34,786 nt of DNA from Nostoc sp. 'Peltigera membranacea cyanobiont' 210A (GTDB taxonomy: Bacteria; Cyanobacteriota; Cyanobacteriia; Cyanobacteriales; Nostocaceae), in contig NZ_NOLJ01000006.1 of the NCBI RefSeq assembly GCF_002246015.1, forward strand, positions 637,311-672,096. Reading direction: 5' to 3'. Made by a program: the position numbers and the translations under genes. Under the pieces are notes generated by a model. It was not told where the DNA came from. It did no database searches and saw only the letters and a program-made list of their open reading frames with translations. Positions 5,545 to 14,591 of this stretch are shown one piece after another. The number at the start of each line of letters is the position of its first letter. The first letter of the stretch is position 1.

Positions 5545-8070
5545 GTGACCCAGGAATTCCATATTTCCGTAACCCCAGTAGGGCAAAATGACTACTTGGT
5601 GCGGACGGAACAAGTCGCGCCTGGGGTACCATTGGCAGAAGAATTGGTGACTTGGCCTATAGGTGATTGGTTGATGGCTGCTGGGCATTTGATGAATGAC
5701 CCGTTGAATTCGGTGTTGCAAGGAGATCCATTTACCTCTGGAGGGCATGAAAGCGATATCGCCAGAAATTCTGTGAATTTGGTGGCGTTGGGTCAACAAT
5801 TTTATAACGCCCTATTTCAAGGCACTCTCAGAGATAGTTGGATTACTGCCCAAGGTATTGCCCAGAACCATCAACAAGTACTACGGTTACGCTTGGGGCT
5901 AAAAGACACTAGATTAGCTCGTTTGCCTTGGGAAGTGATGCACGCAGGCGATCGCCCTCTGGCTACTGGGCCTTATGTGGCTTTTTCTCGCTTCCAAAGT
6001 GGAATTTCGGGGGCTTCTCCTTTGCGATCCCTGCGGGGGGCTACGCCTACCCAAAATATGCCCACACCACAAGAACAAGGTGGTGTCAGAGTCTTGATGA
6101 TAATTGCTTCTCCCTCAGATCAAGTCCGTCTTGACTTACAGAAACAAGAAGCAATTAAACTGCAAGCGGAACTTCACCGTCAAACGTCACGACTTGGTGA
6201 AAGTCGCAATCGTTTCCCCGAAATTGAACTCACTGTACTAGACCAACCAGGACGGGAAGAACTGACGCAAGCCTTAGAACAAGGCAGATACCACGTTCTC
6301 CACTACTCTGGTCATAGTAACTTAGGCGCAAATGGCGGAGAAATTTATCTTGTTAGTCGCAGAACTGGCTTAACGGAAATCTTGACTGGGGACGATTTGG
6401 CAGGTTTGCTCGTCAACAATAATATCCAAATGGCAGTGTTTAATTCCTGCTTGGGCGCATACACAGCAGCGTCCAATCCCTCTGGAGATACTGGCGAACG
6501 AAACTTAGCGGAAAGTCTCGTGAAGCGCGGAATTAGAAGCGTTTTGGCGATGTCAGAACGGATTCCTGATGAAGTGGCGTTGACGCTCACACAATTGTTT
6601 TACCGCAATTTAAGTCACGGATATCCAGTAGATTTGTGTGTAAGTCGGGTGCGCCAAGGATTAATTTCTGCTTATGGTTCTCACCAGATGTACTGGGCAT
6701 TACCGATTTTATATCTCCAGCCAGAATTTGACGGTTTTTTAAGTCAGGAAACTGAGGTATCTGCAAGTAGGGAGTCGTTGAATCAGTATAGTTCGCCTTT
6801 AGGGGCAACTTCCACGATGTACCATGGTATACCTGATGATAGCGAGATGCCTTTAGGAATGGAAGACATGATTCCTAGTGGTTTGACGCGGGACTCTTCT
6901 GGGTTGGATTGGCTGGGTGAAGATACTTGGGGGGATCTGGTTGATGAAATTGAGTATGATGACCCAAGCTATGAAGAAGATTCTGCGATAGTTTCGGATT
7001 TGTTTCGTCAGTTAGATAACCAAAAACCTGCAACTGAACCGGATCACCAAATTCGCGAAAATAGTCTTCACCAAAGCCAGATTTCAGAGGAAATGACTTC
7101 TTCAGAAGAGTCAGCAGATTTGTGGGGAGAAGTTCCACCACCGACACCTGCAACTCCTGGAAACCTTGAAGAAAATAGGCAAAATTCTAATTTTTCGCAA
7201 TCGCAACCACCCCCGCCAAGAAATCGTACCCGTCGCCGCAAGCTGTGGCCGATTGTCGGCGTTGTGGGGATCGGTGCGATCGCTGCTGCCATCGGTTTAA
7301 ATTGGTGGTGGCAAAATCGCCCCCAAGCACTGCCTAAAATACCAGAAATTCCTACCCAGTCTCTACCTGATTCTCGACCGATTCAAAAGCAGGGAAATAT
7401 CGATTTAGGAATAGAAGCAACTGGAATTGTCACCGCTACTGCTACGGAAAAATTGAGCCAGGGTGACTTGCAAGGTGGGCTATTGGCTGTAGAAGAACTA
7501 CTCAATCGGGGCGCACTGGCTGCGGCTGAAACTTCCTTAAAACTAATTCCCAGTAAACAAGCTGACGATCCATCTGTAAACTTTTACAAGGGACGATTGG
7601 CGTGGCAGTCTATCCAAACTGGAGACAATAACTATAGCGTCGATGATGCCCGCCGTTATTGGGAAACTGCTGCCAAAGCTAAACCCGAATCGCTTTTATA
7701 TAATAACGCTTTGGGATTTGCTTACTACACAGAAGGCAATCTGAATCGAGCCAATGATTCTTGGTTTAAGGCTTTGAATTTAGCTCTCAAAGAACAGAAC
7801 ACAAAATCAACATCCAGAAATACAGCAGTTCCTCAAGATGCTTTAACTTCTTATGCTGGTTTAGCTCTTGGATTGTATAAATCTGCACTTAGTCAACCTA
7901 ATGGTAAGCAGACGCAATATTTGAATGAAGCGATTAAGTTGCGGCAAACGGTTCTCAAGTCCGATCGAGAAAATTTTCAGGTAGATAAATTAGCTAAAAA
8001 TTGGCTGTGGACGGAGAAGGCGATTGAAGATTGGCGATCGCTCCTTCAGAAAAAAGGCGAAGAACATTAA
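5545..8070 (+). CDS. hetF: HetF, CHAT-domain protease required for heterocyst differentiation
   Basis: 841 residues. The GTG start at 5545 follows two Shine-Dalgarno-like sites (AGGAGG 5524-5529, AGGAGA 5535-5540). Residues about 180-390 form a CHAT (caspase-like) peptidase domain with HYSGH (H253-H257) and FNSCLG (C302) as the catalytic His-Cys pair. An acidic, low-complexity linker (about 400-560) leads to a basic stretch and one membrane segment (about 567-587), then a C-terminal helical TPR-like region (640-830). HetF works with PatA and HetR in heterocyst differentiation, influencing HetR turnover (established knowledge). Placement directly beside the NsiR1 array supports the assignment. 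Oddity: residues about 156-170 (GASPLRSLRGATPT) look like an in-frame insertion of a dispersed repeat before the protease core. Confidence 0.93.
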   Translation: MTQEFHISVTPVGQNDYLVRTEQVAPGVPLAEELVTWPIGDWLMAAGHLMNDPLNSVLQGDPFTSGGHESDIARNSVNLVALGQQFYNALFQGTLRDSWITAQGIAQNHQQVLRLRLGLKDTRLARLPWEVMHAGDRPLATGPYVAFSRFQSGISGASPLRSLRGATPTQNMPTPQEQGGVRVLMIIASPSDQVRLDLQKQEAIKLQAELHRQTSRLGESRNRFPEIELTVLDQPGREELTQALEQGRYHVLHYSGHSNLGANGGEIYLVSRRTGLTEILTGDDLAGLLVNNNIQMAVFNSCLGAYTAASNPSGDTGERNLAESLVKRGIRSVLAMSERIPDEVALTLTQLFYRNLSHGYPVDLCVSRVRQGLISAYGSHQMYWALPILYLQPEFDGFLSQETEVSASRESLNQYSSPLGATSTMYHGIPDDSEMPLGMEDMIPSGLTRDSSGLDWLGEDTWGDLVDEIEYDDPSYEEDSAIVSDLFRQLDNQKPATEPDHQIRENSLHQSQISEEMTSSEESADLWGEVPPPTPATPGNLEENRQNSNFSQSQPPPPRNRTRRRKLWPIVGVVGIGAIAAAIGLNWWWQNRPQALPKIPEIPTQSLPDSRPIQKQGNIDLGIEATGIVTATATEKLSQGDLQGGLLAVEELLNRGALAAAETSLKLIPSKQADDPSVNFYKGRLAWQSIQTGDNNYSVDDARRYWETAAKAKPESLLYNNALGFAYYTEGNLNRANDSWFKALNLALKEQNTKSTSRNTAVPQDALTSYAGLALGLYKSALSQPNGKQTQYLNEAIKLRQTVLKSDRENFQVDKLAKNWLWTEKAIEDWRSLLQKKGEEH

Positions 8071-8361
8071 GGAGGCAGGAGGACGAAGGCAGGAGGCAGG
8101 AGGAAATCCCCATAAATAAATTTAGGGGATTTAACAAGGAAACCGTATTTTTTGCGCTGCGCGTCTCAAAATACATATTTTTTGTTTTGCATAAATAAAT
8201 TTAGTTGCTCTTAAACCCTGTGGCAGAAGGCAAAAACATATATTTTCTGCCTCCTGCCCTCTGCCTCCTGCCCTCTGCCTTTCTTCGGTAATATATTGTG
8301 ATGGCGCGATCGCTGTGATGGTTGTCTTCGGATCTGAAATAGGGTTAGTTCGACTTTATTC
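8071..8361. repeat. Intergenic region with GGCAGGAGG purine repeats
   Basis: No gene is seen. GGCAGGAGG-type repeats at about 8071-8103 face CTGCCTCCTGCCCTCTGCC at about 8247-8280 in inverted orientation, so a long imperfect hairpin could form between the convergent hetF and ABM-protein genes. Confidence 0.55.
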
Positions 8362-8928
8362 CTAAATTTTTCGTGATTTAGGATATAGCCAGAAGCTAAA
8401 CAAGCGGCTAACTCTCGGCATGACAACATAGGTTAAGAGCAAAACCATAGTAATCGTTATAATCAACGAAATAATCAAGGGTGGTAAAGCACGAATTAGG
8501 GGTACTAAGAACGTATTCAATAAATTAATCAACACATATACAGCTCCCCAAGTTAGCAAGGCTGTTTTATAGCGCGGTGGAGTTTTTAAGGGTTGACCGG
8601 GAAGAGAAAACCAAGCTTCTAATCCACTAATTTTTTGAACATAAGGATCGGATTCAACCAAATGCTTACCTTGATTGAGCAAATGTTCGCGATCGCGCGA
8701 TGTCATCCACACTTCTAAATTTTCATAACTGTCAAATCGGAAGATAATCACATATTCATTTCGCACCCCAAGTTGGGGGCAAATCACATTTGTTCCCATG
8801 TGACCCACGTAAGTTCTGGAAACCCTGGTAATCTCTTTCAACCAAGCTTCGTAGGCAGTTTCACATCCCGGTTTGACAAGTTGTGTAATGACCACGGTTA
8901 CAAATTGATCGTTTTGTTCTATCTCCAT
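8362..8928 (-). CDS. Antibiotic-biosynthesis-monooxygenase (ABM) fold membrane protein
   Basis: 188 residues. Residues 8-105 resemble an ABM/dimeric alpha-beta barrel domain: VTVVITQLVKPGCETAYEAW, then EYVIIFRFDSYENLEVWMTS and a helix ending LVESDPYV. Two hydrophobic segments follow (about 122-142 and 148-172), giving a C-terminal membrane anchor with the ABM domain probably cytoplasmic. Cyanobacterial proteins with this order are common but uncharacterised. ABM domains often act on quinone- or haem-like small molecules, but no substrate can be inferred here. The gene is convergent with hetF and stands alone. Confidence 0.85.
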   Translation of the reverse strand: MEIEQNDQFVTVVITQLVKPGCETAYEAWLKEITRVSRTYVGHMGTNVICPQLGVRNEYVIIFRFDSYENLEVWMTSRDREHLLNQGKHLVESDPYVQKISGLEAWFSLPGQPLKTPPRYKTALLTWGAVYVLINLLNTFLVPLIRALPPLIISLIITITMVLLLTYVVMPRVSRLFSFWLYPKSRKI

Positions 8929-9119
8929 TATTTATGCCAATCAATTTTGGATTTTAGATTTTTTCACGTAGCTTGATTTTCGGAGGGCAAGTATCGATTT
9001 ACTTGCTGTGAAACTTTTATGACCTTCAAACTGCTTTTAAATTTACTGTACTGAGATGTTGTAAATTAAGCAAATTGATTTCTGCAATATATATTTTAGG
9101 TTTTATGTATTGACAATAA

Positions 9120-9156
9120 ATACCAAATATGAATTGGACTAAAGATGAATTGCAAT
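9120..9156 (-). repeat. Degenerate terminal CRISPR repeat
   Basis: GATGAATTGCAAT (9144-9156) is an exact match to the last 13 bases of the CRISPR repeat, and it is followed by 34 bases (9157-9190), a normal spacer length, before the first perfect repeat. The remaining 24 bases have diverged. On the proposed minus-strand transcript this is the last repeat with a decayed 3' half, as is usual at the trailer end. Confidence 0.7.
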
Positions 9157-9190
9157 TGCAGTTCTGCAAATTGCTTCAGATTCATGGCTT

Positions 9191-10172
9191 GTTTCAATCC
9201 CTAATAGGGATTTTGATGAATTGCAATATGGTGGTGTGATATCCCAAAATGCCCCGTGGCGGTTTCAATCCCTAATAGGGATTTTGATGAATTGCAATAT
9301 GATGATAGTTGCTCTGCACTCCAGCCTTTTGAGTTTCAATCCCTAATAGGGATTTTGATGAATTGCAATCGTAGACCAACATCAATTTACTTCAGTCGCA
9401 GGTAATGTTTCAATCCCTAATAGGGATTTTGATGAATTGCAATCTTGACAGGGTGAATGTGTCCGCATCGGGAACAGGTTTGTTTCAATCCCTAATAGGG
9501 ATTTTGATGAATTGCAATTACCATCAATAAAAATGGCTTTGTTCTAAAGAAAAGTTTCAATCCCTAATAGGGATTTTGATGAATTGCAATCTGTTGTTTT
9601 TGCATAATCCTAATCCTTCTCAAATCCGTTTCAATCCCTAATAGGGATTTTGATGAATTGCAATCTTACCCATGACTAAATCACAAAAAACAATCCTACA
9701 GTTTCAATCCCTAATAGGGATTTTGATGAATTGCAATTTGATGATTAGAATTCTTCCCGGTGTTGTGGTTATGTTTCAATCCCTAATAGGGATTTTGATG
9801 AATTGCAATATTTTGTAAGCTTTTTCCAGTGGAATCGAGATTGTGAAGTTTCAATCCCTAATAGGGATTTTGATGAATTGCAATGCCCCCAACGGATTTG
9901 TGCAATGAGTGCTTCGAGTAGTTTCAATCCCTAATAGGGATTTTGATGAATTGCAATGGAATCACGATTATGTATAATGCACTTGTTTTGCTCGGTTTCA
10001 ATCCCTAATAGGGATTTTGATGAATTGCAATTAGCGAGTAATACTGCAATGACACTTGAGTAGCGGTTTCAATCCCTAATAGGGATTTTGATGAATTGCA
10101 ATGCAAGCGCTGGGATGAACTGTTGGAGTTCCTGCGTTTCAATCCCTAATAGGGATTTTGATGAATTGCAAT
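9191..10172 (-). CRISPR. CRISPR array, 14 perfect 37-bp repeats and 13 spacers
   Basis: Repeats start at 9191, 9262, 9333, 9407, 9482, 9554, 9628, 9701, 9773, 9848, 9921, 9995, 10066 and 10136, and are identical in every copy. Each begins GTTTCAATCCCTAATAGGGA and ends TGATGAATTGCAAT. Spacers are 33-38 bp and all different. AATCCCT-AAT-AGGGATT within the repeat forms a 7-bp hairpin. Read on the minus strand the repeat ends GGGATTGAAAC, the usual 3' end of cyanobacterial repeats. With the decayed repeat on the left, this implies transcription right to left from a leader at 10173 onward. No cas gene is present in the window, so processing and interference must come from elsewhere. Repeat shape resembles type I/III arrays; the subtype cannot be decided. 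Confidence 0.97.
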
Positions 10173-10480
10173 AGCGGGAGCGTGAAAGCCAAGCTGTATT
10201 TAGTTTTCAAGGTGCGGTTGCGCGATTCTGGAGCAATCATAGCATTAGAGAATTCCTTTGGGAAGAGTGCCGATAAAAGTTAAAGGCTGACACCCTAGTT
10301 TTTGTAAGCATTTCAGAGATTGCGCGGATGATAATTGGGTGGTGAGTGGGGTGAAATGCTTACTGGTATTGAGATAGAAGCACTTTTTTGTGGCTGTGGA
10401 ATTTGTACACCTACCCATTCGCGCATTTGACATACAGAAATTCTGTGAGAGATGCGATCGCTAAAAATAATCTAATGGTG
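10173..10480 (-). promoter_or_regulatory. Putative CRISPR leader
   Basis: Non-coding DNA adjoining the newest end of the array as oriented above. Read on the minus strand it contains CGCACCTTGAAAACTAAATA shortly before the first repeat, resembling the leader-proximal sequence of other cyanobacterial arrays (from memory). The open frame at 10245-10433 shows no protein-like features. Confidence 0.5.
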
Positions 10481-10572
10481 ATGGGGGGCGCGATCGCTGC
10501 CTTCGGAGCCAGAAATCCCAGTCTTTAATATGCTTATAGCCTCCCACATCACACACAACAACACTTGTAATG

Positions 10573-10869
10573 TTAGTCTTGAGGCTCCTCAGAGATAGAT
10601 TCTGATTCGGTTTCAAGTTCTTCTGTTTGAACTTTGGGGGCTGGAGGTTTAACGGGTTTTGGGCCACGCGCTAGTGCAGGATTCACCGGTTGTCTGCCTT
10701 CATCCCTATATGATGATCCTTTTTTCCCTTTGTCAGACGAGCGATCGCGGCTCGGTTTTGAGCTTTTGGGGTTGGATTCAATAGGGGTTACAGAATCCGA
10801 ATTTTCGGAATTGCTGTCAGTGCTTCCTTGAGACTGACGTTCCGATTTCTTAATTGGACGTTCTACCAT
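10573..10869 (-). CDS. Small disordered hypothetical protein
   Basis: 98 residues, almost entirely polar. A Ser/Lys/Arg-rich first half is followed by NPALARGPKPVKPPAPKV and an acidic Glu/Ser tail. There are no hydrophobic segments or cysteines, so it is predicted intrinsically disordered and cytoplasmic. No Shine-Dalgarno is visible before the ATG at 10869. No family was recognised. The reading frame is more plausible than the overlapping one at 10461-10667 because its charge pattern is coherent. Function unknown. Confidence 0.6.
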   Translation of the reverse strand: MVERPIKKSERQSQGSTDSNSENSDSVTPIESNPKSSKPSRDRSSDKGKKGSSYRDEGRQPVNPALARGPKPVKPPAPKVQTEELETESESISEEPQD

Positions 10870-10951
10870 TGTTGATTTTTGTAAATTTATCTGTATGGTA
10901 CATCGGTTTGGTGACTGTCAGACTGTTGAGTAGCATTTTTAAAGATTTTAT

Positions 10952-11145
10952 TAGACCTCTTGCAAAAGTCCCTAACACCCCACCCCCAACCCCTCTCTAA
11001 TAAATACTATCCTGGGTTAACTTTTTCCTTGCAAAAGTCCCTAACACCCCACCCCCAACCCCTCCCCGCAAGCGGGGAGGGGAGAAAAAGCGTAGCTTTG
11101 GCGGGGTGGGGTTCTTTCTTATTTTTGATTTATGCAAGAGGTCTA
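10952..11145. mobile_element. 194-bp inverted-repeat element (MITE-like)
   Basis: TAGACCTCTTGCA at 10952-10964 is a perfect 13-bp inverted repeat of TGCAAGAGGTCTA at 11133-11145. Inside, CTTGCAAAAGTCCCTAACAC plus the following C-rich stretch occurs twice (about 10960-11000 and 11030-11064). CCCCTCCCCGCAAGCGGGGAGGGG makes a strong hairpin at about 11058-11084. No target duplication beyond a possible TA is clear. Confidence 0.6.
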
Positions 11146-11271
11146 TTGTTGGAATTTCTGAGTAGCTGTGGAGAGTTGTTTTGACAAAAAAGCAGCCAAC
11201 AAAGTTTGTTAATTAACTCACTAAATTAAAAAATGGGTGCGTTATCCATAGCTAAACGCACCTGACAACTA

Positions 11272-12108
11272 TTAAACAAAATCAGGTCGTGCCTGTTGCC
11301 TTAATTTGAACTTTTCCTCTAAAACTACCCAATTTTCTTGCTCAATTAAGTTAGTCAACTCATCGAGGTTTTGACGATATTGTTGCAGCGATCGCAGCAA
11401 TGCTTGACGATTATACCGCGCCATCATCACGCCCAACTCTGGATTTCCGCCACCCACACGACTAGTATCCCGAAAACCTGAACTAGCTAACTTTTGGGCT
11501 AATTGCAAAACATCGGGGTCAGTTTCGCTCAAACAAGCGGCAATCAACGAGGAACTGACCATCACCGGTAAATGAGAAATCCAACTCACAGCGCGATCGT
11601 GTTGCTCTGGTTGACAATAATAGATGTTAGCTTTGAGCGATCGCACAATTTCTTCCACAACTGTAATTGCACTAGTTGGGGTTGTCGTTATCGGTGTTAA
11701 TACATAAGGTTTATCAACAAATAAATCTCGCTGTGCAGCTTCTATCCCACTGTCTGTTCTGCCCGCCATTGGATGACCACCGATAAAATTATCCCAAAGG
11801 GGAGTAATATCCTTGACTATCTGTGCTTTCGCCGAACCTACATCAGTCACAACTGTAGCAGTAGACAAATGAGCGATTAACTGTTCAAATTGGGGCACAA
11901 TAAGGGCTAGAGGTGTACAAATAAATACAACTTCTGCGGCTGCTAATAGGCTCAGATCGACTGATGCTTCATCAACACTGCCGAGGGTAACTGCCTTTTG
12001 ACAGGTTGCTTCACGGCGACTAACTCCTAAGATATGATGTCCTTGCGAGCGCAAATCAAAACCCAAAGATCCGCCTATTAGTCCCAATCCTAAAATTCCA
12101 ATATTCAT
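11272..12108 (-). CDS. tyrA: Prephenate/arogenate dehydrogenase TyrA
   Basis: 278 residues from the ATG at 12108. It oxidatively decarboxylates arogenate (or prephenate) in tyrosine biosynthesis, in the cytosol. The N-terminus has the Rossmann nucleotide-binding motif GLGLIGGSLG (7-16), followed by FICTPL, DVGSAK and GGHPMAGRTDSG. His112 in the last motif corresponds to the catalytic histidine of the Synechocystis enzyme, which supports this start. A second conserved segment is EQHDRAVSWISHLP. An alternative ATG at 12123 adds five residues. The open frame runs on to 12426, but that extension is the antisense of the pentapeptide-repeat gene and is rejected. The gene is divergent from the pentapeptide gene with only about 70 bp between starts, which must hold both promoters. 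Confidence 0.95.
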   Translation of the reverse strand: MNIGILGLGLIGGSLGFDLRSQGHHILGVSRREATCQKAVTLGSVDEASVDLSLLAAAEVVFICTPLALIVPQFEQLIAHLSTATVVTDVGSAKAQIVKDITPLWDNFIGGHPMAGRTDSGIEAAQRDLFVDKPYVLTPITTTPTSAITVVEEIVRSLKANIYYCQPEQHDRAVSWISHLPVMVSSSLIAACLSETDPDVLQLAQKLASSGFRDTSRVGGGNPELGVMMARYNRQALLRSLQQYRQNLDELTNLIEQENWVVLEEKFKLRQQARPDFV

Positions 12109-12178
12109 TTTTGATTTTGACATTCCGTTTTTTATGACTTTACCAACTATTAAAGTTGGCATCCAAGGGGTAGCATCG

Positions 12179-13750
12179 ATGACTGTAGAGGAATTACTGG
12201 AACAATACGCAGCAGGAGTCTTAAACTTTAGTGGTGTTGATCTCCCAGAAGCCAATCTGAGTGGAGTAAAACTTAGTGGTGTAAATTTGAGCGATGCTAA
12301 TTTGAGTATAGTCAACCTGAGTGGCGCGAATCTGAATGAAGCTAACTTGAGCAATGCCAAGCTAAATGTAGCTAGACTGAGTGGCGCGAATCTATGCAGC
12401 GCCATCCTCAATAACGCCAGTCTCAACGTTGCTAATTTGATTCGAGCGGATTTAAGTCGCGCTCAACTCAGAGGAGCGTCATTAATCCGCGCCGAGTTAA
12501 TTCGCGCTGATCTCAGTCGCGCTGATTTATTGGAAGCTGACCTCACCGGTGCTGATTTGCGAGAGGCGACACTCCGCCAAGCGAATCTCCGTCACGCTAA
12601 CTTAAGCGAGACTATCTTGAGAGGTGCTTCTTTAACTGGAGCAAACTTTGAGATGGCTAACTTAAACGCCAGCGATCTCAGTCGTTCTGACTTGAGCGGT
12701 GCAAATTTGCGAGATGCCGAACTCAGACAAGCAAATTTCAGCCATGCTAACTTGAGCGGGGCAGATTTGAGTGGTGCAAATCTTCGATGGGCAGATTTGA
12801 GCGGCGCAAATCTCCGATGGGCAGATTTGAGCGGTGCAAAATTGAGCGGGGCTGATTTAATTGGCGCAGATTTAAGCAATGCCAATTTAACAAATACAAG
12901 TTTAATCCACGCCAATTTAACTCAGGCAAAATTAATTAGGGCAGAATGGATCGGTGCTGACTTAACAGGAGCAACCTTAACGGGAGCCAAGCTTTATGCC
13001 ACTTCCAGATTTGGTTTAAAAACTGAAGGCATGATTTGTGAATGGGTCGATCTTAGCCCAAATGGCGATCGCTCCATTGTCCAAAACTTCCATTCTGAAG
13101 AGTCACGAGATTTTTTTAACGAAACACCGCCAACAATTCGGATTATTGTTGATGCAGCCTTAGAACACGAAGCCAATTTTGCGATCGCTGGCGCTTACTA
13201 CCAAATTGCTCAAGAATATCGGGGGCTGAAACAACCTCCAAGCATTGAAAGTGGCCGTCGCCGAACTATTTTCACCTTTCATGTAGATAGCGACGAAGCA
13301 TTATTTCTCACTGCTTACATCGTCATTCTTCCCTTTCTAGATGCAGCATCTACGCAAAAGAATATTTCTAGGATTGTGGAAATGATTAACAGTGAAGTTG
13401 TTGCAAATCAAAACTTAAAACCGCTAAAATCGCCTCATATAGTGAAACAATTAAATACTCTTTTAGAACAAGCTATAAATCAGGCTACAACAATTAAACA
13501 GATGAAAAAAAATATCGAAGTAGCCGCAAAGTTAAATTTTTGTAAAGCCCCAACCCAAATAGTTTTAACGAATTCCAGCGCCCACACCTTGATTGTTTAT
13601 GACCATCCCAACTTTGGTAAAAGATTTATTAATCGTTCTGCTCTCAATGCTTCAGCTTATGATATATCCAGTGATTCAACAAAAAATATATTACCTTCAT
13701 TAGATATAATTATAGATTTTGTCAAAGGATTTCATTATATTAGTCATTAG
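12179..13750 (+). CDS. Pentapeptide-repeat protein with unknown C-terminal domain
   Basis: 523 residues from the ATG at 12179, which gives the usual family start (MTVEELLEQYAAG) and is preceded by AAGGGG. An in-frame ATG at 12134 would add 15 residues. Residues about 18-275 are uninterrupted A(N/D)LSG/A(D/N)LRx pentapeptides, expected to form a long right-handed beta-helix. The C-terminal 240 residues form a separate alpha/beta-like region (TIRIIVDAALEHEANFAI, then RRRTIFTFHVDSDEALFL) with no recognised family. There is no signal peptide, so it is probably cytoplasmic. Function unknown; the repeat scaffold suggests protein-protein binding, which is inference. Confidence 0.88.
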   Translation: MTVEELLEQYAAGVLNFSGVDLPEANLSGVKLSGVNLSDANLSIVNLSGANLNEANLSNAKLNVARLSGANLCSAILNNASLNVANLIRADLSRAQLRGASLIRAELIRADLSRADLLEADLTGADLREATLRQANLRHANLSETILRGASLTGANFEMANLNASDLSRSDLSGANLRDAELRQANFSHANLSGADLSGANLRWADLSGANLRWADLSGAKLSGADLIGADLSNANLTNTSLIHANLTQAKLIRAEWIGADLTGATLTGAKLYATSRFGLKTEGMICEWVDLSPNGDRSIVQNFHSEESRDFFNETPPTIRIIVDAALEHEANFAIAGAYYQIAQEYRGLKQPPSIESGRRRTIFTFHVDSDEALFLTAYIVILPFLDAASTQKNISRIVEMINSEVVANQNLKPLKSPHIVKQLNTLLEQAINQATTIKQMKKNIEVAAKLNFCKAPTQIVLTNSSAHTLIVYDHPNFGKRFINRSALNASAYDISSDSTKNILPSLDIIIDFVKGFHYISH

Positions 13751-13927
13751 TTATGGGGGATGGAGCATCCCTTCTCTGCGAGACTCTACGCGAACGGCTT
13801 CTCTGTGAGACGCTACGCGTAGCTTGCTTCCTTCCAAGGTACGCTCAGGGCAAGTGGGCATGGGGCATTGAACTAATGACAAATGACAAATGACAAATGA
13901 CAAAAAACAAAAATTTTGGAGGAAAAA
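13751..13927. repeat. Intergenic dispersed repeats
   Basis: Contains the GAGACGCTACGCGTAGCTTGC palindromic repeat family (perfect palindrome 13812-13823), a related CTACGCGAACGGCTTCTCTG unit just before it, and a short (ATGACAA)n tandem tract at about 13875-13903. Confidence 0.65.
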
Positions 13928-14521
13928 ATGAGCAATATTTTTAATAAAATGATCGGTCGAACTCGCTATGTAGTGTTTCGCCTATTTCTGCACTTAGGGG
14001 GAGGTGAAGTAGCGCCAATTTTGGGAGTATTAAATAGTGCTGGACGGGATGCGATCGATGTCGATGGCGATTTAGAAGTTTTAGGAGAAGGATTGGTAGA
14101 AATCAGCCAAACCCTGCTGCAATATGATGAATATTGGCTTTCTGCTGCTAACGAAGGTGACGTATTTTTTAATGAGGGCGAAGCGGGGGATTACGTGAAT
14201 GAATTATTTACTGACTCTGCCGAAAGATATCTCAGCGAACCAAATTACAGTTCTGACTCTGGATTGAATGAACCTTTATCTATACCTGTAACCCACAACA
14301 TTATTGTGATGATTACAGTCGCTTATGAAGGAGAAGTGCCAGAATTAGAAACCGATCTTTCTAACGTTCAGGCGCTCAAGGAAGGATTGAAAGCATTGAT
14401 AAATTTGCATTATAAACATAGATTAAAGGCAATCCAAGTACATTTTTCACCAGCACAGTTAGGCGATGAACTCACTAGCGATCAACTGTTGCAATATTAC
14501 CCAGAATTGATTCCTTTGTAA
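13928..14521 (+). CDS. DUF1517-like hypothetical protein
   Basis: 197 residues. The ATG at 13928 follows a good GGAGG (13918-13922); the frame upstream opens only with a TTG inside that site. Short N-terminal basic segment, then a soluble alpha/beta protein with HNIIVMITVAYEG, SNVQALKEGLKALINL and KAIQVHFSPAQLGDELT. This combination matches the C-terminal half of cyanobacterial/plant DUF1517 proteins from memory. Glu/Asp-rich overall. No catalytic motif is visible and the function is unknown. It lies 70 bp upstream of a lipoprotein gene on the same strand and may be cotranscribed. Confidence 0.8.
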   Translation: MSNIFNKMIGRTRYVVFRLFLHLGGGEVAPILGVLNSAGRDAIDVDGDLEVLGEGLVEISQTLLQYDEYWLSAANEGDVFFNEGEAGDYVNELFTDSAERYLSEPNYSSDSGLNEPLSIPVTHNIIVMITVAYEGEVPELETDLSNVQALKEGLKALINLHYKHRLKAIQVHFSPAQLGDELTSDQLLQYYPELIPL

Positions 14522-14591
14522 TCTGTTGGGTAGTCCGTACTTACTACTCACATCGAGAAATTGTTAAGCTTGGAGATAGGACAATAATCCA

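Noticed and set aside
5473..5799. 108-codon minus-strand open frame over the hetF start
   Set aside because: Antisense to the hetF N-terminus, low-quality composition, no initiation signal.
10245..10433. 62-codon minus-strand open frame
   Set aside because: Lies in the CRISPR leader region, has no Shine-Dalgarno and no protein-like features.
9191..10480. Link between the TPR-CHAT protein and the CRISPR array as a type III-E-like system
   Set aside because: The two are about 16 kb apart with no cas gene between them. TPR-CHAT architecture alone is common in cyanobacteria.
12109..12426. N-terminal extension of the tyrA reading frame
   Set aside because: It is the antisense of the pentapeptide repeats, with periodic LALLKLASFRFAPL-like sequence. 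The ATG at 12108 puts the Rossmann motif at the N-terminus and the catalytic His at 112.
12592..12929. Minus-strand open frames rich in FAPLKSAP or LNLRQLNQ
   Set aside because: Shadows of the pentapeptide repeat codons on the opposite strand.
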